Assembly (NCBI RefSeq): GCF_900108565.1
Contig: NZ_LT629971.1
Location: 4,960,001 to 5,024,000, forward strand
From: Mycolicibacterium rutilum
GTDB taxonomy: Bacteria > Actinomycetota > Actinomycetes > Mycobacteriales > Mycobacteriaceae
Direction of reading: 5' to 3'
Length of the DNA stretch: 64,000 bases
In this document: piece after piece, positions 57,142 through 64,000 of the stretch
How positions within the stretch are numbered: the first letter of the stretch is position 1
Layout: every line of letters starts with the position of its first letter
The notes under the pieces: generated by a model
Seen by the model: only the letters and a program-made list of their open reading frames with translations
Databases searched by the model: none
What the model was told of the DNA's origin: nothing
Translations under genes and position numbers: made by a program

Positions 57142-57864
57142 TCAGTTGACGATCTGTCCGTCTTTCATCCGGACGACACGGCTCGCTTCGTCGGCCACCG
57201 TGGGGTCGTGGGTGCTGGCGACCACGGTGACGCCCATGGTCGAGCACAGGTCGCGCAGCATGCGCACCACCGTCTCCCCCGTGCGGTGGTCGAGATTGGC
57301 TGTCGGTTCGTCGGCGAGCACCAGCGTCGGGCTGCTGATCAGTGAGCGCGCGATCGCGGTGCGCTGCTGCTCGCCGCCGGACATCTTGGTGGGCTGATGG
57401 TGCACGCGGTGCGCCAGGCCGACGAGCTCGAGAAGTTCGACCGCTCTGGCGCGCAACGCCTTCCGGTCGTACGGCTCGAACATCAGCGGCAGTTCGACAT
57501 TCTCGACCGCCGACAGGAACGGGATCAGGTTGTAGCTCTGGAAGATGAAGCCGATGGTGTCGTGACGCAGCGCGGCGTACTGGCTCTCGGTCAGCGACGC
57601 GGTGTCGGTGCCCGCGATCTTCACGGTGCCCTTGGTGGGCCGATCCAATCCGCCGATGATGTTGAGCAGGGTGGACTTGCCGCTGCCGCTCGGTCCCATC
57701 AGGCAGACGAATTCGCTGGGCATCACCTGCAGTTCGGCGGCGACCAGCGCCTTGACGACCTCGTCGCCGAGCTTGTGCAGTTTCCACACGTCAGAGATGT
57801 CGATCACCGGGGCCGGACCGTCGGCGGCGGGTACGACGTCGGTGCTGTCTTCGAGAGCGGTCAT
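57142..57864 (-). CDS. ABC transporter ATP-binding protein (MacB/LolD type)
   Basis: This 240-residue ATPase has Walker A MGPSGSGKSTLLNIIGGLD near residue 57, the Q-loop FIFQSYNLIPFLSAVENVEL, signature KMSGGEQQRTAIARSL near 160, Walker B LVLADEPTANLD and VVASTHDPTVADEASRV. The family energises FtsX-like permeases that extract molecules from the membrane or signal across it. It is two bases after the second permease gene and 18 bases before the APC permease gene. Confidence 0.93.
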   Translation of the reverse strand: MTALEDSTDVVPAADGPAPVIDISDVWKLHKLGDEVVKALVAAELQVMPSEFVCLMGPSGSGKSTLLNIIGGLDRPTKGTVKIAGTDTASLTESQYAALRHDTIGFIFQSYNLIPFLSAVENVELPLMFEPYDRKALRARAVELLELVGLAHRVHHQPTKMSGGEQQRTAIARSLISSPTLVLADEPTANLDHRTGETVVRMLRDLCSTMGVTVVASTHDPTVADEASRVVRMKDGQIVN

Positions 57865-57866
57865 CG

Positions 57867-58433
57867 TCAGCCTCCTGCGGTCAGGGAACGGATCGGCGGC
57901 TTGGACGCCGCGGTGTAGGTGGGCACGATGCTGGTGGCCAGCGCCGCGGCCACGCTCACCCCCACCGCGACCGCGACACCGGCCAGCAGGCCGCCACCCG
58001 AGACGCCGGTGGCGACCAGTCCTGTTGCGCCCAGCACGGTTACGCACACCGCGGCCAGACCGGCACCGGCGAGCGCGCCGGCGACGGCGGCGATCACCGG
58101 TTCGACCAGCAGCGCGGCGACCACCGGCCGGCGCGGCACTCCGTTGGCGCCCAGGACCCCGAGTTCGCGGGTGCGGTGCGCGACGGTGCGGGTGGTCGCG
58201 ACCGCGACCTCCACGACGCCGACCAGCAGCACGGTGATGGCGATCAGCAGCACCGCGCGCCCGATCTCCTCGGCGTGGCCGAGCGAGGCCGACTGCGCGC
58301 GGATCCCGTCGGCCATCCCGAACACCACGACCACCAGGAAGGCACCCGTCGCGGTGGTGACAGCCGGCAGCAGCAACTCGCGGAGCCGGCGGCGGGTCGC
58401 GAGCCACCCGTAGGACAGTCCCTTGGTCAACAT
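57867..58433 (-). CDS. FtsX-like permease subunit (short)
   Basis: This 188-residue protein consists of a single FtsX domain: about four membrane helices with AVLLIAITVLLVGVVEVAVA, RTRELGVLGANGVPRRPVVA (cytoplasmic coupling helix) and AVAVGVSVAAALATSIVPTY. It lacks the extracytoplasmic domain of its partner. The two permease genes read TGATG across their junction, so they are coupled. It should form a heterodimer with the longer subunit. Confidence 0.88.
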   Translation of the reverse strand: MLTKGLSYGWLATRRRLRELLLPAVTTATGAFLVVVVFGMADGIRAQSASLGHAEEIGRAVLLIAITVLLVGVVEVAVATTRTVAHRTRELGVLGANGVPRRPVVAALLVEPVIAAVAGALAGAGLAAVCVTVLGATGLVATGVSGGGLLAGVAVAVGVSVAAALATSIVPTYTAASKPPIRSLTAGG

Positions 58434-59608
58434 CAGGTTGCCTCCAGAAGGGCGACCGGCCGTTGCTGCAGCAGCCGGTGCACCGGTATCAGGGCGCCGA
58501 CGATCGCCATCGCCGGCAGGAACGCCGCGACCATCCCGGCCGCCTGCAGCCAGGCGGTCGGCGTGGCGATGCCCGGGATCACCAGCGCCACAGCGCAACC
58601 GGCACCCAGCACGCCGACGACGTAGGCGGCGATGAACACGATCGCCGATTCGACGAGGAAGAAGTACAGGACCTCGTCGGCCAGCCCGATGCTCGACATG
58701 ATGCCGAACTCGCGTCGCCGTTCGTGGACGGCGGCGAGGAACGACGACACCGCGATCACGAAGCCGAGGCCCAGACCGATCGTCGAGATCAGCCCGAGCG
58801 TCGAACTGGTCACCTTGCCGGAGAACAGCGCGGAGAACTTCTGCTCGAAGCTGAGCGGGCTGCTGCCGCCGACGGTGTCGTAGATCAGCCCGCGACCGTG
58901 CGGGTCGGGTTGCTGCGACGGATCGGCCGTCGAAGCGAGACCGACGGCGGAGCCGAAGGTCTGGGCGATGTCGCGGCGCTTCTCGTCGCCCGGCGGCGCC
59001 CACACCGTCCACCAGCCGTTGGCGCCGACGACGGCCGCAGCGACCGGTGTGGCGACCGTGACCGACTGACCGGCGCCGTCGACGCGCACGACCAGTGTGC
59101 GCCCGCCGATGCTGACCGGGTCGCCCGGGCGCACGCCGGTGCGGTCGACGACCGCGGATCCGAAGACAGCTTCGCCGGGTGGAGTTGCCTCGTTGCCGCG
59201 CAACGAGATCCGGTGTCCGTCGAATTCGGTGACACCGGACAGTGTGCGGACGGCGGTCCACCCGGCGGGCACGTCGAGGTCGGGCGCGGGCCCGTCGGCG
59301 ACGAGGGCTTCGGCGTTGCTGTCGTAGTGCACGCCCGCGGCGGGGACGACCCACAGCTGGGCGTCGCTGAGCACGTCGGTCACCGAATCGGCGCCGGTGA
59401 TCGCGAAACTCGCCGAAATCGTGCGCACCACGGTGACACAGGCGATCGCGAGCGCGATGCCGATGACAGAGAGCAGGAACCGCTCTGGACGTCGCCGAAT
59501 GTTCGCCAGCGCGAACCGGACGAGGCACAGGAACGTGTTGCCGGATGCGGTGGCGATCGCCGGTGATCGAACGGTTGTGGGTGCGCTACTGACCTGACTG
59601 GTCTCCAC
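58433..59608 (-). CDS. MacB-like permease subunit with periplasmic domain
   Basis: This 391-residue protein has an N-terminal membrane helix (LLSVIGIALAIACVTVVRTI, residues ~44-63) and an extracytoplasmic MacB_PCD-type domain (residues ~65-260). The C-terminal FtsX domain has three helices (LGLISTIGLGLGFVIAVSSF, HERRREFGIMSSIGLADEVL coupling helix). It begins the five-gene operon FtsX-like, FtsX-like, ATPase, APC permease, amine oxidase. Its role with an amine oxidase is not known. The system might export a toxic product or sense the envelope. Confidence 0.9.
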   Translation of the reverse strand: METSQVSSAPTTVRSPAIATASGNTFLCLVRFALANIRRRPERFLLSVIGIALAIACVTVVRTISASFAITGADSVTDVLSDAQLWVVPAAGVHYDSNAEALVADGPAPDLDVPAGWTAVRTLSGVTEFDGHRISLRGNEATPPGEAVFGSAVVDRTGVRPGDPVSIGGRTLVVRVDGAGQSVTVATPVAAAVVGANGWWTVWAPPGDEKRRDIAQTFGSAVGLASTADPSQQPDPHGRGLIYDTVGGSSPLSFEQKFSALFSGKVTSSTLGLISTIGLGLGFVIAVSSFLAAVHERRREFGIMSSIGLADEVLYFFLVESAIVFIAAYVVGVLGAGCAVALVIPGIATPTAWLQAAGMVAAFLPAMAIVGALIPVHRLLQQRPVALLEAT

Positions 59609-59686
59609 GAGAAGGAATCGTCAGACCGCCAGGTTTCACCTACAGCAGCGCGCAGTGTCTCCTGCGTTAACTCACAACCGTTTCCG

Positions 59687-60520
59687 TTACGGCGCTGTAT
59701 CCCGCCGCCCCCCGCCGGCCGGACGCATCACCTCGTCGAGCGCCACGGTGACGCGAAAACCGCACAGCACCAGGATGTGCAGGAGATACAGCCACAGCGC
59801 CAGCGCCGAGACCGCACCGACGATCGGCAGCCCGCCGAACGGCGCCGACCACGGAATCGGGATCGCCAGGAACAGCACGAAACCCTGCAGGAACCCGGCC
59901 AGGATCGCGCCGGTGTTGAACGCGCCGATCAGCACCGGCCGCCAGGCCAACCGGCCGGGGCCGATCAACGCGAACACGCCGACCAGCGCCGTCGACACCG
60001 TCAGCCAGACGACGTGGAAGGCCACCACGATTCCCCACATCAACGCCCAGCCGCCCCGGTCGTACAGCGGGCCGACGTAGGGCGCCGACGCCAACACCGC
60101 CAGCACCAGAAACGGTGCGACCGCCGCGACCCCGAGCAGGCCGGCCCGGCCGCGCCAACCGGTGAGAGTGTCGGGCGCAGAGGACATCTGGACGAACGCG
60201 CGGCGCAGCCCCTCGCCGTACAGGCTGGCCGGGAACAGCACCACCAGCGCCTGCAGCCACGACATCGACAGCGCCACCGACGTCAGCGTGCGCAGCGCCT
60301 CGGGGGTGCCGTGCCCGTCGGGCAGCCCGCCGATCGCCGCGTCCATCGCCCGGGTGACGGCGTCGTGGCCGACCAGGGCGCCGACGGCCCACAACGACGC
60401 CAACGCCAGCGGCGCGATCCCGATGATGCCGAAGAACGTCGCGCCCGCCGCCCACAGCGACAGGTCGCTGCCCGGGAACGTGCGGCGGACCTCGGTCGCC
60501 AGTCGGCGGGCCCGGCTCAC
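59687..60520 (-). CDS. YihY/BrkB-family membrane protein
   Basis: This 277-residue inner-membrane protein has six membrane helices. It contains the family features DLSLWAAGATFFGIIGIAPL, LSMSWLQALVVLFPASLYGE and PVLIGAFNTGAILAGFLQGF. The family is sometimes named ribonuclease BN, which is a historical misassignment. GTG at 60520 follows GGGAGG. It diverges from the CDP-alcohol phosphatidyltransferase gene with only 45 bases between. Function is unknown. Confidence 0.88.
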   Translation of the reverse strand: MSRARRLATEVRRTFPGSDLSLWAAGATFFGIIGIAPLALASLWAVGALVGHDAVTRAMDAAIGGLPDGHGTPEALRTLTSVALSMSWLQALVVLFPASLYGEGLRRAFVQMSSAPDTLTGWRGRAGLLGVAAVAPFLVLAVLASAPYVGPLYDRGGWALMWGIVVAFHVVWLTVSTALVGVFALIGPGRLAWRPVLIGAFNTGAILAGFLQGFVLFLAIPIPWSAPFGGLPIVGAVSALALWLYLLHILVLCGFRVTVALDEVMRPAGGGRRDTAP

Positions 60521-60565
60521 CGCGACCTCCCACCGAGCGACGCCCGCTGCTGGCAGGCTGAGGCC

Positions 60566-61243
60566 GTGAGCCGAGCACCCGGGGCCGACGACGACGGCTG
60601 GTCGGCGCTGCACGACGGCGTCGAACCGTCGGCGGTGGTCCGCGGCTGGCTGAGGATGGTCCGCGCGTTGGCCGCCGGGCCCGTGCTGCGCATTCCTCCC
60701 GATGTGTTGTCGGTGACCGGGGTCGCGGCACTGGCGGGCGCGCTCGCCGTGGTCGCCGGGCCGGGCCGGCCGTGGCTGGCGGTGCCGCTGATCGTCGCGG
60801 CCGGGGTGCTCGACGGCCTGGACGGCGCGGTCGCGCTGCGCACCGGCCGGGCCCGACCGCTGGGCGCCGTCGTCGACGCGGTGGCCGACCGGATCGGTGA
60901 TCTGCTGCTCGGCGCCGTGCTGCTGGCGCTCGGAGCTCCGGCGGCGTGGGTGGTCGCGGCGGTGACCCTCGTCCTGCTGCACGAGTATCTGCGCTCACGC
61001 GCCCAGGCGGCGGGCATGCCGGGCGTCGGCGCGGTGACGGTCGCCGAACGGCCGACCCGGTTGATCGTCGTCGCGATGGCCGCCGGCGGCGCGGCGGCGT
61101 TCCCGGCCGGGCTTCCGGTGCTCGGCTGGAACTGGGGGGCGACGTTCGCGATCACGTGGACCGGAATCGGGGTCGTCGGCCTGGCGCAGCTGATGGTCGG
61201 GGTGCGCCGGTCGATACCGCCGCGGTTTCCGCCGGCCCGATGA
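60566..61243 (+). CDS. CDP-alcohol phosphatidyltransferase-family protein (variant motif)
   Basis: This 225-residue membrane protein has the CDP-OH-P-transferase fold. The signature D-G-x2-A-R-x8-G-x3-D-x3-D is seen as DGAVALRTGRARPLGAVVDA followed by VAD, near residues 88-110. All Asp, Gly and Ala positions are kept, but the Arg at motif position 6 is Leu. GTG at 60566 starts it. The 3' end overlaps the desaturase gene on the other strand by 92 bases. Which phospholipid or alcohol it uses is not known. Confidence 0.85.
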   Translation: MSRAPGADDDGWSALHDGVEPSAVVRGWLRMVRALAAGPVLRIPPDVLSVTGVAALAGALAVVAGPGRPWLAVPLIVAAGVLDGLDGAVALRTGRARPLGAVVDAVADRIGDLLLGAVLLALGAPAAWVVAAVTLVLLHEYLRSRAQAAGMPGVGAVTVAERPTRLIVVAMAAGGAAAFPAGLPVLGWNWGATFAITWTGIGVVGLAQLMVGVRRSIPPRFPPAR

Positions 61244-62684
61244 GCCCGGCGACGATCTCTGCCGACATCAGCACCAGCGGGATGCCGCCGCCGGGATGCG
61301 CGGAACCGCCGACGAGATACAGCCCCGGCAGGTGCCCGCGGTTGGCGGGCCTGCGCAGCGCGGCCCGCGGTCCATGGGACGCCGTGCCGTAGATCGCTCC
61401 TCCCGGCGCACCGGTGCGGCGCTCGAGGTCGGCGGGAGTGATGGTGTCGGCGAACCGGACCCGGTCCCGGACGTCGGCGCCGCGCTCGGCGAGCAGGTCC
61501 AGCACCCGCCGGGTGTACCGCTCGCGCAGCCCGGGGGCGTCCCAGTCGACGCCGCCGGCGGGGTCGTGGGCGGGCGCATTGACGAGCACGAACCAACCCT
61601 CGCAGTCGTCGCCGGGCCGCAACGCCGGGTCGTCGGGCGCGTGCACGTAGATGGTCGGGTCGGGCACCGGGTGCGGTGCGCTGCCGAAGATCGCGTCGAA
61701 CTCGGCGTCGTAGTCGCGGGGGAAGTAGATGCGGTGCGCGGCACCGGGCCGCCGCCCGGACAGGCCGAGCAGCAGCACGAAGCCGGCCATCGACGGGGAC
61801 CGGCCGCGCAGTCGGCGCCGGGCGCCGGCGGGCAGCAGCCGCTCGTAGAGCACGGTCGCGTCGGCATTGCTGACCACCGCGTCGGCGGCGACCTCGACGC
61901 CGTCGACCCGGACCCCGGTCGCCCGACCGCCCGCCACCGTGACCGCCTCGACCGTCGCGCCGGTGCGGATCTGCACCCCGAGGTCACCGCAGCGGTGCGC
62001 GACGGCGTCGACGATGCGGCGCAACCCGCCCGGCACGTACCAGGCGCCGAACTCCTGCTCCACGAACGACGTCACCGACAGCACCGCCGGCGTGCGGCGC
62101 GGATCCGACCCGGAGTAGGTGGCATACCGGTTGAGCCACAACCGCATTCGCGGGTCAGGCAGAAGCCGGCGGGCCAGCCCGTCGATCGTTCGCCACGGGG
62201 CGACCGCCGTCAGGTCGGCCGGTCGCGCGCTCATCCGCGCCAGCGCGGCCAGCGACACCGGGCGCCGCAGCACCGGTTCGCCGACCAGCTCCCACAGCCG
62301 CTCCGAGCGCGCGTGCAGCCGCGACCACGCCTCCCCCGCGCCGGGACCGAACGCCGCGTCGAACGCCGCGGGCGCCCGCGACCGGTCGAACGGCAACTCG
62401 AGCGTCGTGCCGTCGGCGAAGGTGTAGACGCACGCCGGGTCGACCGGCGTGAGCGGCAGTGCGGCGGGGCCGCCCGTGTCGGCGAACAACTGCTCCAGCA
62501 CCGCGGGCATGGTGAGCAGCGACGGCCCGGTGTCGAAGGTGAACCCGTCGCGCTCGATCACCCCGAGTTTCCCGCCGACGGTGCCCGCGCTCTCGAAGAC
62601 CGTGACGCGATGACCGGCGGCACCGAGCCGCGCGGCGGCCGCGAGACCACCGAGCCCCGCGCCGATCACCACCACGTGGCTCAT
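61152..62684 (-). CDS. Phytoene desaturase-family (CrtI/CrtD-like) carotenoid desaturase
   Basis: This 510-residue FAD enzyme has GAGLGGLAAAARLGAAGHRV at residues 7-26, VGGKLGVIERDGFTFDTGPS, ATYSGSDPRRTPAVLSVTSF, and the carotenoid-oxidoreductase end GLYLVGGSAHPGGGIPLVLM. It desaturates or hydroxylates carotenoid intermediates. Next to a CruG-like glycosyltransferase and CruF it may be the 3',4'-desaturase (CrtD type) rather than phytoene desaturase; sequence alone does not decide. The ATG overlaps the glycosyltransferase stop by four bases. Confidence 0.9.
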   Translation of the reverse strand: MSHVVVIGAGLGGLAAAARLGAAGHRVTVFESAGTVGGKLGVIERDGFTFDTGPSLLTMPAVLEQLFADTGGPAALPLTPVDPACVYTFADGTTLELPFDRSRAPAAFDAAFGPGAGEAWSRLHARSERLWELVGEPVLRRPVSLAALARMSARPADLTAVAPWRTIDGLARRLLPDPRMRLWLNRYATYSGSDPRRTPAVLSVTSFVEQEFGAWYVPGGLRRIVDAVAHRCGDLGVQIRTGATVEAVTVAGGRATGVRVDGVEVAADAVVSNADATVLYERLLPAGARRRLRGRSPSMAGFVLLLGLSGRRPGAAHRIYFPRDYDAEFDAIFGSAPHPVPDPTIYVHAPDDPALRPGDDCEGWFVLVNAPAHDPAGGVDWDAPGLRERYTRRVLDLLAERGADVRDRVRFADTITPADLERRTGAPGGAIYGTASHGPRAALRRPANRGHLPGLYLVGGSAHPGGGIPLVLMSAEIVAGLIGPAETAAVSTGAPRPSAAPGRRPRFRST

Positions 62685-63799
62685 ACCGGCCTGCCCTTCC
62701 ACTGCAGAGCACCGCGCCGCCGCCCCGACCACGACGACGCCAACAGCCCGAGCAACGTCAGCACCGACACCGGATGCGCGACGCCGTCCCACCACCGGCC
62801 GCACCACGGCGCCGCCAAGATCCGACCCACCACGGCCGCCGAGTACCCGAGCGCGCCGACCCGCGAACCCGTCACCGCCGCGGCCGCGGGCAGGACGTAG
62901 ACGACGGCGAGCGCCGCACCGACCGCGACCGCGCCGACCGGGGAGCCGAACGCCGCCCACAGCGACTTGCGGTACCCGTCGCGCAGTTCCCGGCCGCTGG
63001 CGTACATCCGGCATGTCGCCAGCCGCGAGCCGTCGGCCAGCCCGGTGCGGCCGCCGGACGTCCGCACGGCCCGCGCCAGCGAGATGTCGTCGAGGACCGC
63101 ACCGGCCACCGACCGCCAGCCGCCGGCGCGGGCCAGCGCATCGGCCTCGACGAGCAGGAACTGGCCGTTGGCCGCCGCCATCGACGGCCGCCGCGACCGC
63201 TCGGCGAGCCGCAGCGGCAGCGTGGTCAGCCACGACCACGCCAGCAGCGGCTGCACCAGCCGGGCCGCGGCCCCGGAGGTGATCTGGCGGGGCCACGGGC
63301 TGAGCAGGTCCAGCGGGCGCGGTCCGCGCAGCACCGCGACGGCAGCGGCCACCGCGTGCGGGGCGAGCACGACGTCGGCGTCGACGAACACCAGGATCTC
63401 GCCGCGGGCCGCGGCGGCCAGCTGGGCGCAGGCGTGCGGTTTTCCGAGCCAGCCCGGCGGCGGCTCGGCGCCGGTGAGCACGGTGACGCGCGGGTCGGAT
63501 CCGGCGGCGGCGCGCACGACGTCGGCGGTGCCGTCGGTGGACCCGTCGTCGAGCACCACGATCTCGGCGTCGGACAGGCCGCGCTGCGCCAACAGCGAGC
63601 GGATCGTCGGCGCGATGCGGTGCGCCTCGTCGCGGGCCGGGACCAGGATCGACACACCCGCGGTGACCGGCGGCGGGTGCTCGGGCGGGCGCCGCAGCAG
63701 GCACAGGTTGACGATCTGGTGGGCCGTGCCCGCGCAGGCAAGTGTCGAACCGGTGACGACGAGTGCGCGCAGGGTTTCGGCAACGCGCGCAGGGGGCAC
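62681..63799 (-). CDS. GT2-family glycosyltransferase (CruG/CrtQ-like)
   Basis: This 372-residue membrane-attached family 2 glycosyltransferase has VSILVPARDEAHRIAPTIRS, then EIVVLDDGSTDGTADVVRAA, the DxD motif VFVDADVVL near residue 130, and GWRSVAGAVLDDISLARAVR (catalytic D-D, the Q/R-xx-RW-like position). Three to four hydrophobic segments follow at the C-terminus. The GTG at 63799 comes seven bases after TAGAGT, a leaderless geometry. Neighbouring CruF suggests sugar transfer to a hydroxylated carotenoid, as with CruG of cyanobacteria. Confidence 0.85.
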   Translation of the reverse strand: MPPARVAETLRALVVTGSTLACAGTAHQIVNLCLLRRPPEHPPPVTAGVSILVPARDEAHRIAPTIRSLLAQRGLSDAEIVVLDDGSTDGTADVVRAAAGSDPRVTVLTGAEPPPGWLGKPHACAQLAAAARGEILVFVDADVVLAPHAVAAAVAVLRGPRPLDLLSPWPRQITSGAAARLVQPLLAWSWLTTLPLRLAERSRRPSMAAANGQFLLVEADALARAGGWRSVAGAVLDDISLARAVRTSGGRTGLADGSRLATCRMYASGRELRDGYRKSLWAAFGSPVGAVAVGAALAVVYVLPAAAAVTGSRVGALGYSAAVVGRILAAPWCGRWWDGVAHPVSVLTLLGLLASSWSGRRRGALQWKGRPV

Positions 63800-63806
63800 C
63801 TTGCAA

Positions 63807-63812
63807 ACTCTA
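63807..63812 (-). promoter_or_regulatory. Candidate -10 of the carotenoid glycosyltransferase operon
   Basis: TAGAGT on the minus strand fits TANNNT and is followed by seven bases and the GTG at 63799, as in leaderless mycobacterial transcripts. A clear -35 is not seen. Confidence 0.45.
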
Positions 63813-63872
63813 CGAAGTCGCACCCGGACCGCCCGGTGCAGGCGTCGTCCCGACAGCGGAGGTACCAGAACT

Positions 63873-64000
63873 GTGGCGCTGGCCATGCCCGTCGCGCCGG
63901 TGCGCGGCACCGTCGTGGTCTGGGCGCTGGTGTCGGCCGCCATCCTGGTGCAGATCGCCTACCCGCTGATGCCTGAGGCCGCGCGCACGACGGTGACGGT
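63873..64000 (+). CDS. CruF-like carotenoid biosynthesis protein (5' part)
   Basis: The window ends after 42 codons. The start GTG follows GGAGG. The visible residues, including RGTVVVWALVSAAILVQIAY and PLMPEAARTTVTV, form the first membrane helix of DUF422 proteins (CruF, carotenoid 1',2'-hydratase). It is divergent from the glycosyltransferase-desaturase pair. Assignment rests on this short segment and the context. Confidence 0.6.
   Translation, partial: MALAMPVAPVRGTVVVWALVSAAILVQIAYPLMPEAARTTVT

Noticed and set aside
59687..60520. Ribonuclease BN
   Set aside because: YihY/BrkB membrane proteins were once mislabelled with this name; the sequence shows only membrane helices.
61152..63806. 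A fused glycosyltransferase-desaturase of 884 residues
   Set aside because: The N-terminal part is a wrong-frame reading of the glycosyltransferase gene, which is intact in its own frame and overlaps the desaturase ATG by four bases.

Overview
The window looks like chromosomal DNA of a fast-growing mycobacterium (Mycolicibacterium/Mycobacterium type). The DNA is very GC-rich, GTG starts and 4-base ATGA/GTGA gene overlaps are common, and several transcripts look leaderless. The central genes follow the order known around Rv2861c-Rv2883c of M. tuberculosis: map, a DUF1707 protein, a penicillin-binding lipoprotein, a GNAT protein, ispG, rip1, dxr, an MPT83-like fasciclin lipoprotein, a DUF2631 protein, rlmN, cdsA, frr and pyrH. 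That order is recalled from established knowledge; everything else here is read from the sequence.

Region 1 (1-7.9 kb) is a carbohydrate locus. It holds a DeoR regulator (cut by the window edge), an FGGY kinase, a class II aldolase, a ribose/fructose-type ABC importer (binding lipoprotein, permease, ATPase), a mannose-6-phosphate isomerase-like protein and a divergent LacI regulator with two operator-like dyads. Region 2 (7.9-21.8 kb) is the conserved core: cobQ-map, cell-wall and isoprenoid genes (penicillin-binding protein, ispG, rip1, dxr), acetyltransferases (one with a gyrase-A-like N-terminus), the MPT83-like gene behind a SigK-type promoter, a photolyase and a mycofactocin-type SDR.

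Region 3 (21.8-45.6 kb) is an accessory catabolic island between the DUF2631 gene and rlmN. It has a tight seven-gene operon (NIPSNAP/EthD-like protein, P450, zinc alcohol dehydrogenase, HpcH/HpaI aldolase, SDR, Baeyer-Villiger monooxygenase, esterase). Around it lie a second P450 with its ferredoxin, an acyl-CoA dehydrogenase, a CaiB CoA-transferase, an aldehyde dehydrogenase, a thioesterase, SMP-30, two F420-type oxidoreductases, two paralogous TetR regulators, a MarP-like lipoprotein protease, a frameshifted wax-ester synthase/DGAT gene and a RidA remnant. A 27-bp element, GTGACACT-N12-TGTAAAG, occurs five times here with an invariant spacer, and further TGTAAAG sites sit at other promoters. 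It probably defines a co-regulated set. The enzymes could oxidise an alicyclic or branched hydrophobic compound through alcohol, ketone, lactone or ester, acid and acyl-CoA; this is inference.

Region 4 (45.6-53.6 kb) has rlmN, cdsA-frr-pyrH, a TetR/methyltransferase pair with matched operators, a MarR/methyltransferase pair and a glycerate kinase. Region 5 (53.6-59.6 kb) is one operon: a MacB-like ABC system, an APC permease and a copper amine oxidase. Region 6 (59.7-64 kb) has a YihY/BrkB membrane protein, a CDP-alcohol phosphatidyltransferase and a carotenoid locus (CrtI/CrtD-like, CruG-like glycosyltransferase, start of CruF).

Coding density is very high. No gene-free stretch exceeds 300 bases; the longest (28289-28557) is mostly the RidA remnant. 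I saw no rRNA, tRNA, CRISPR array, insertion sequence or phage gene.
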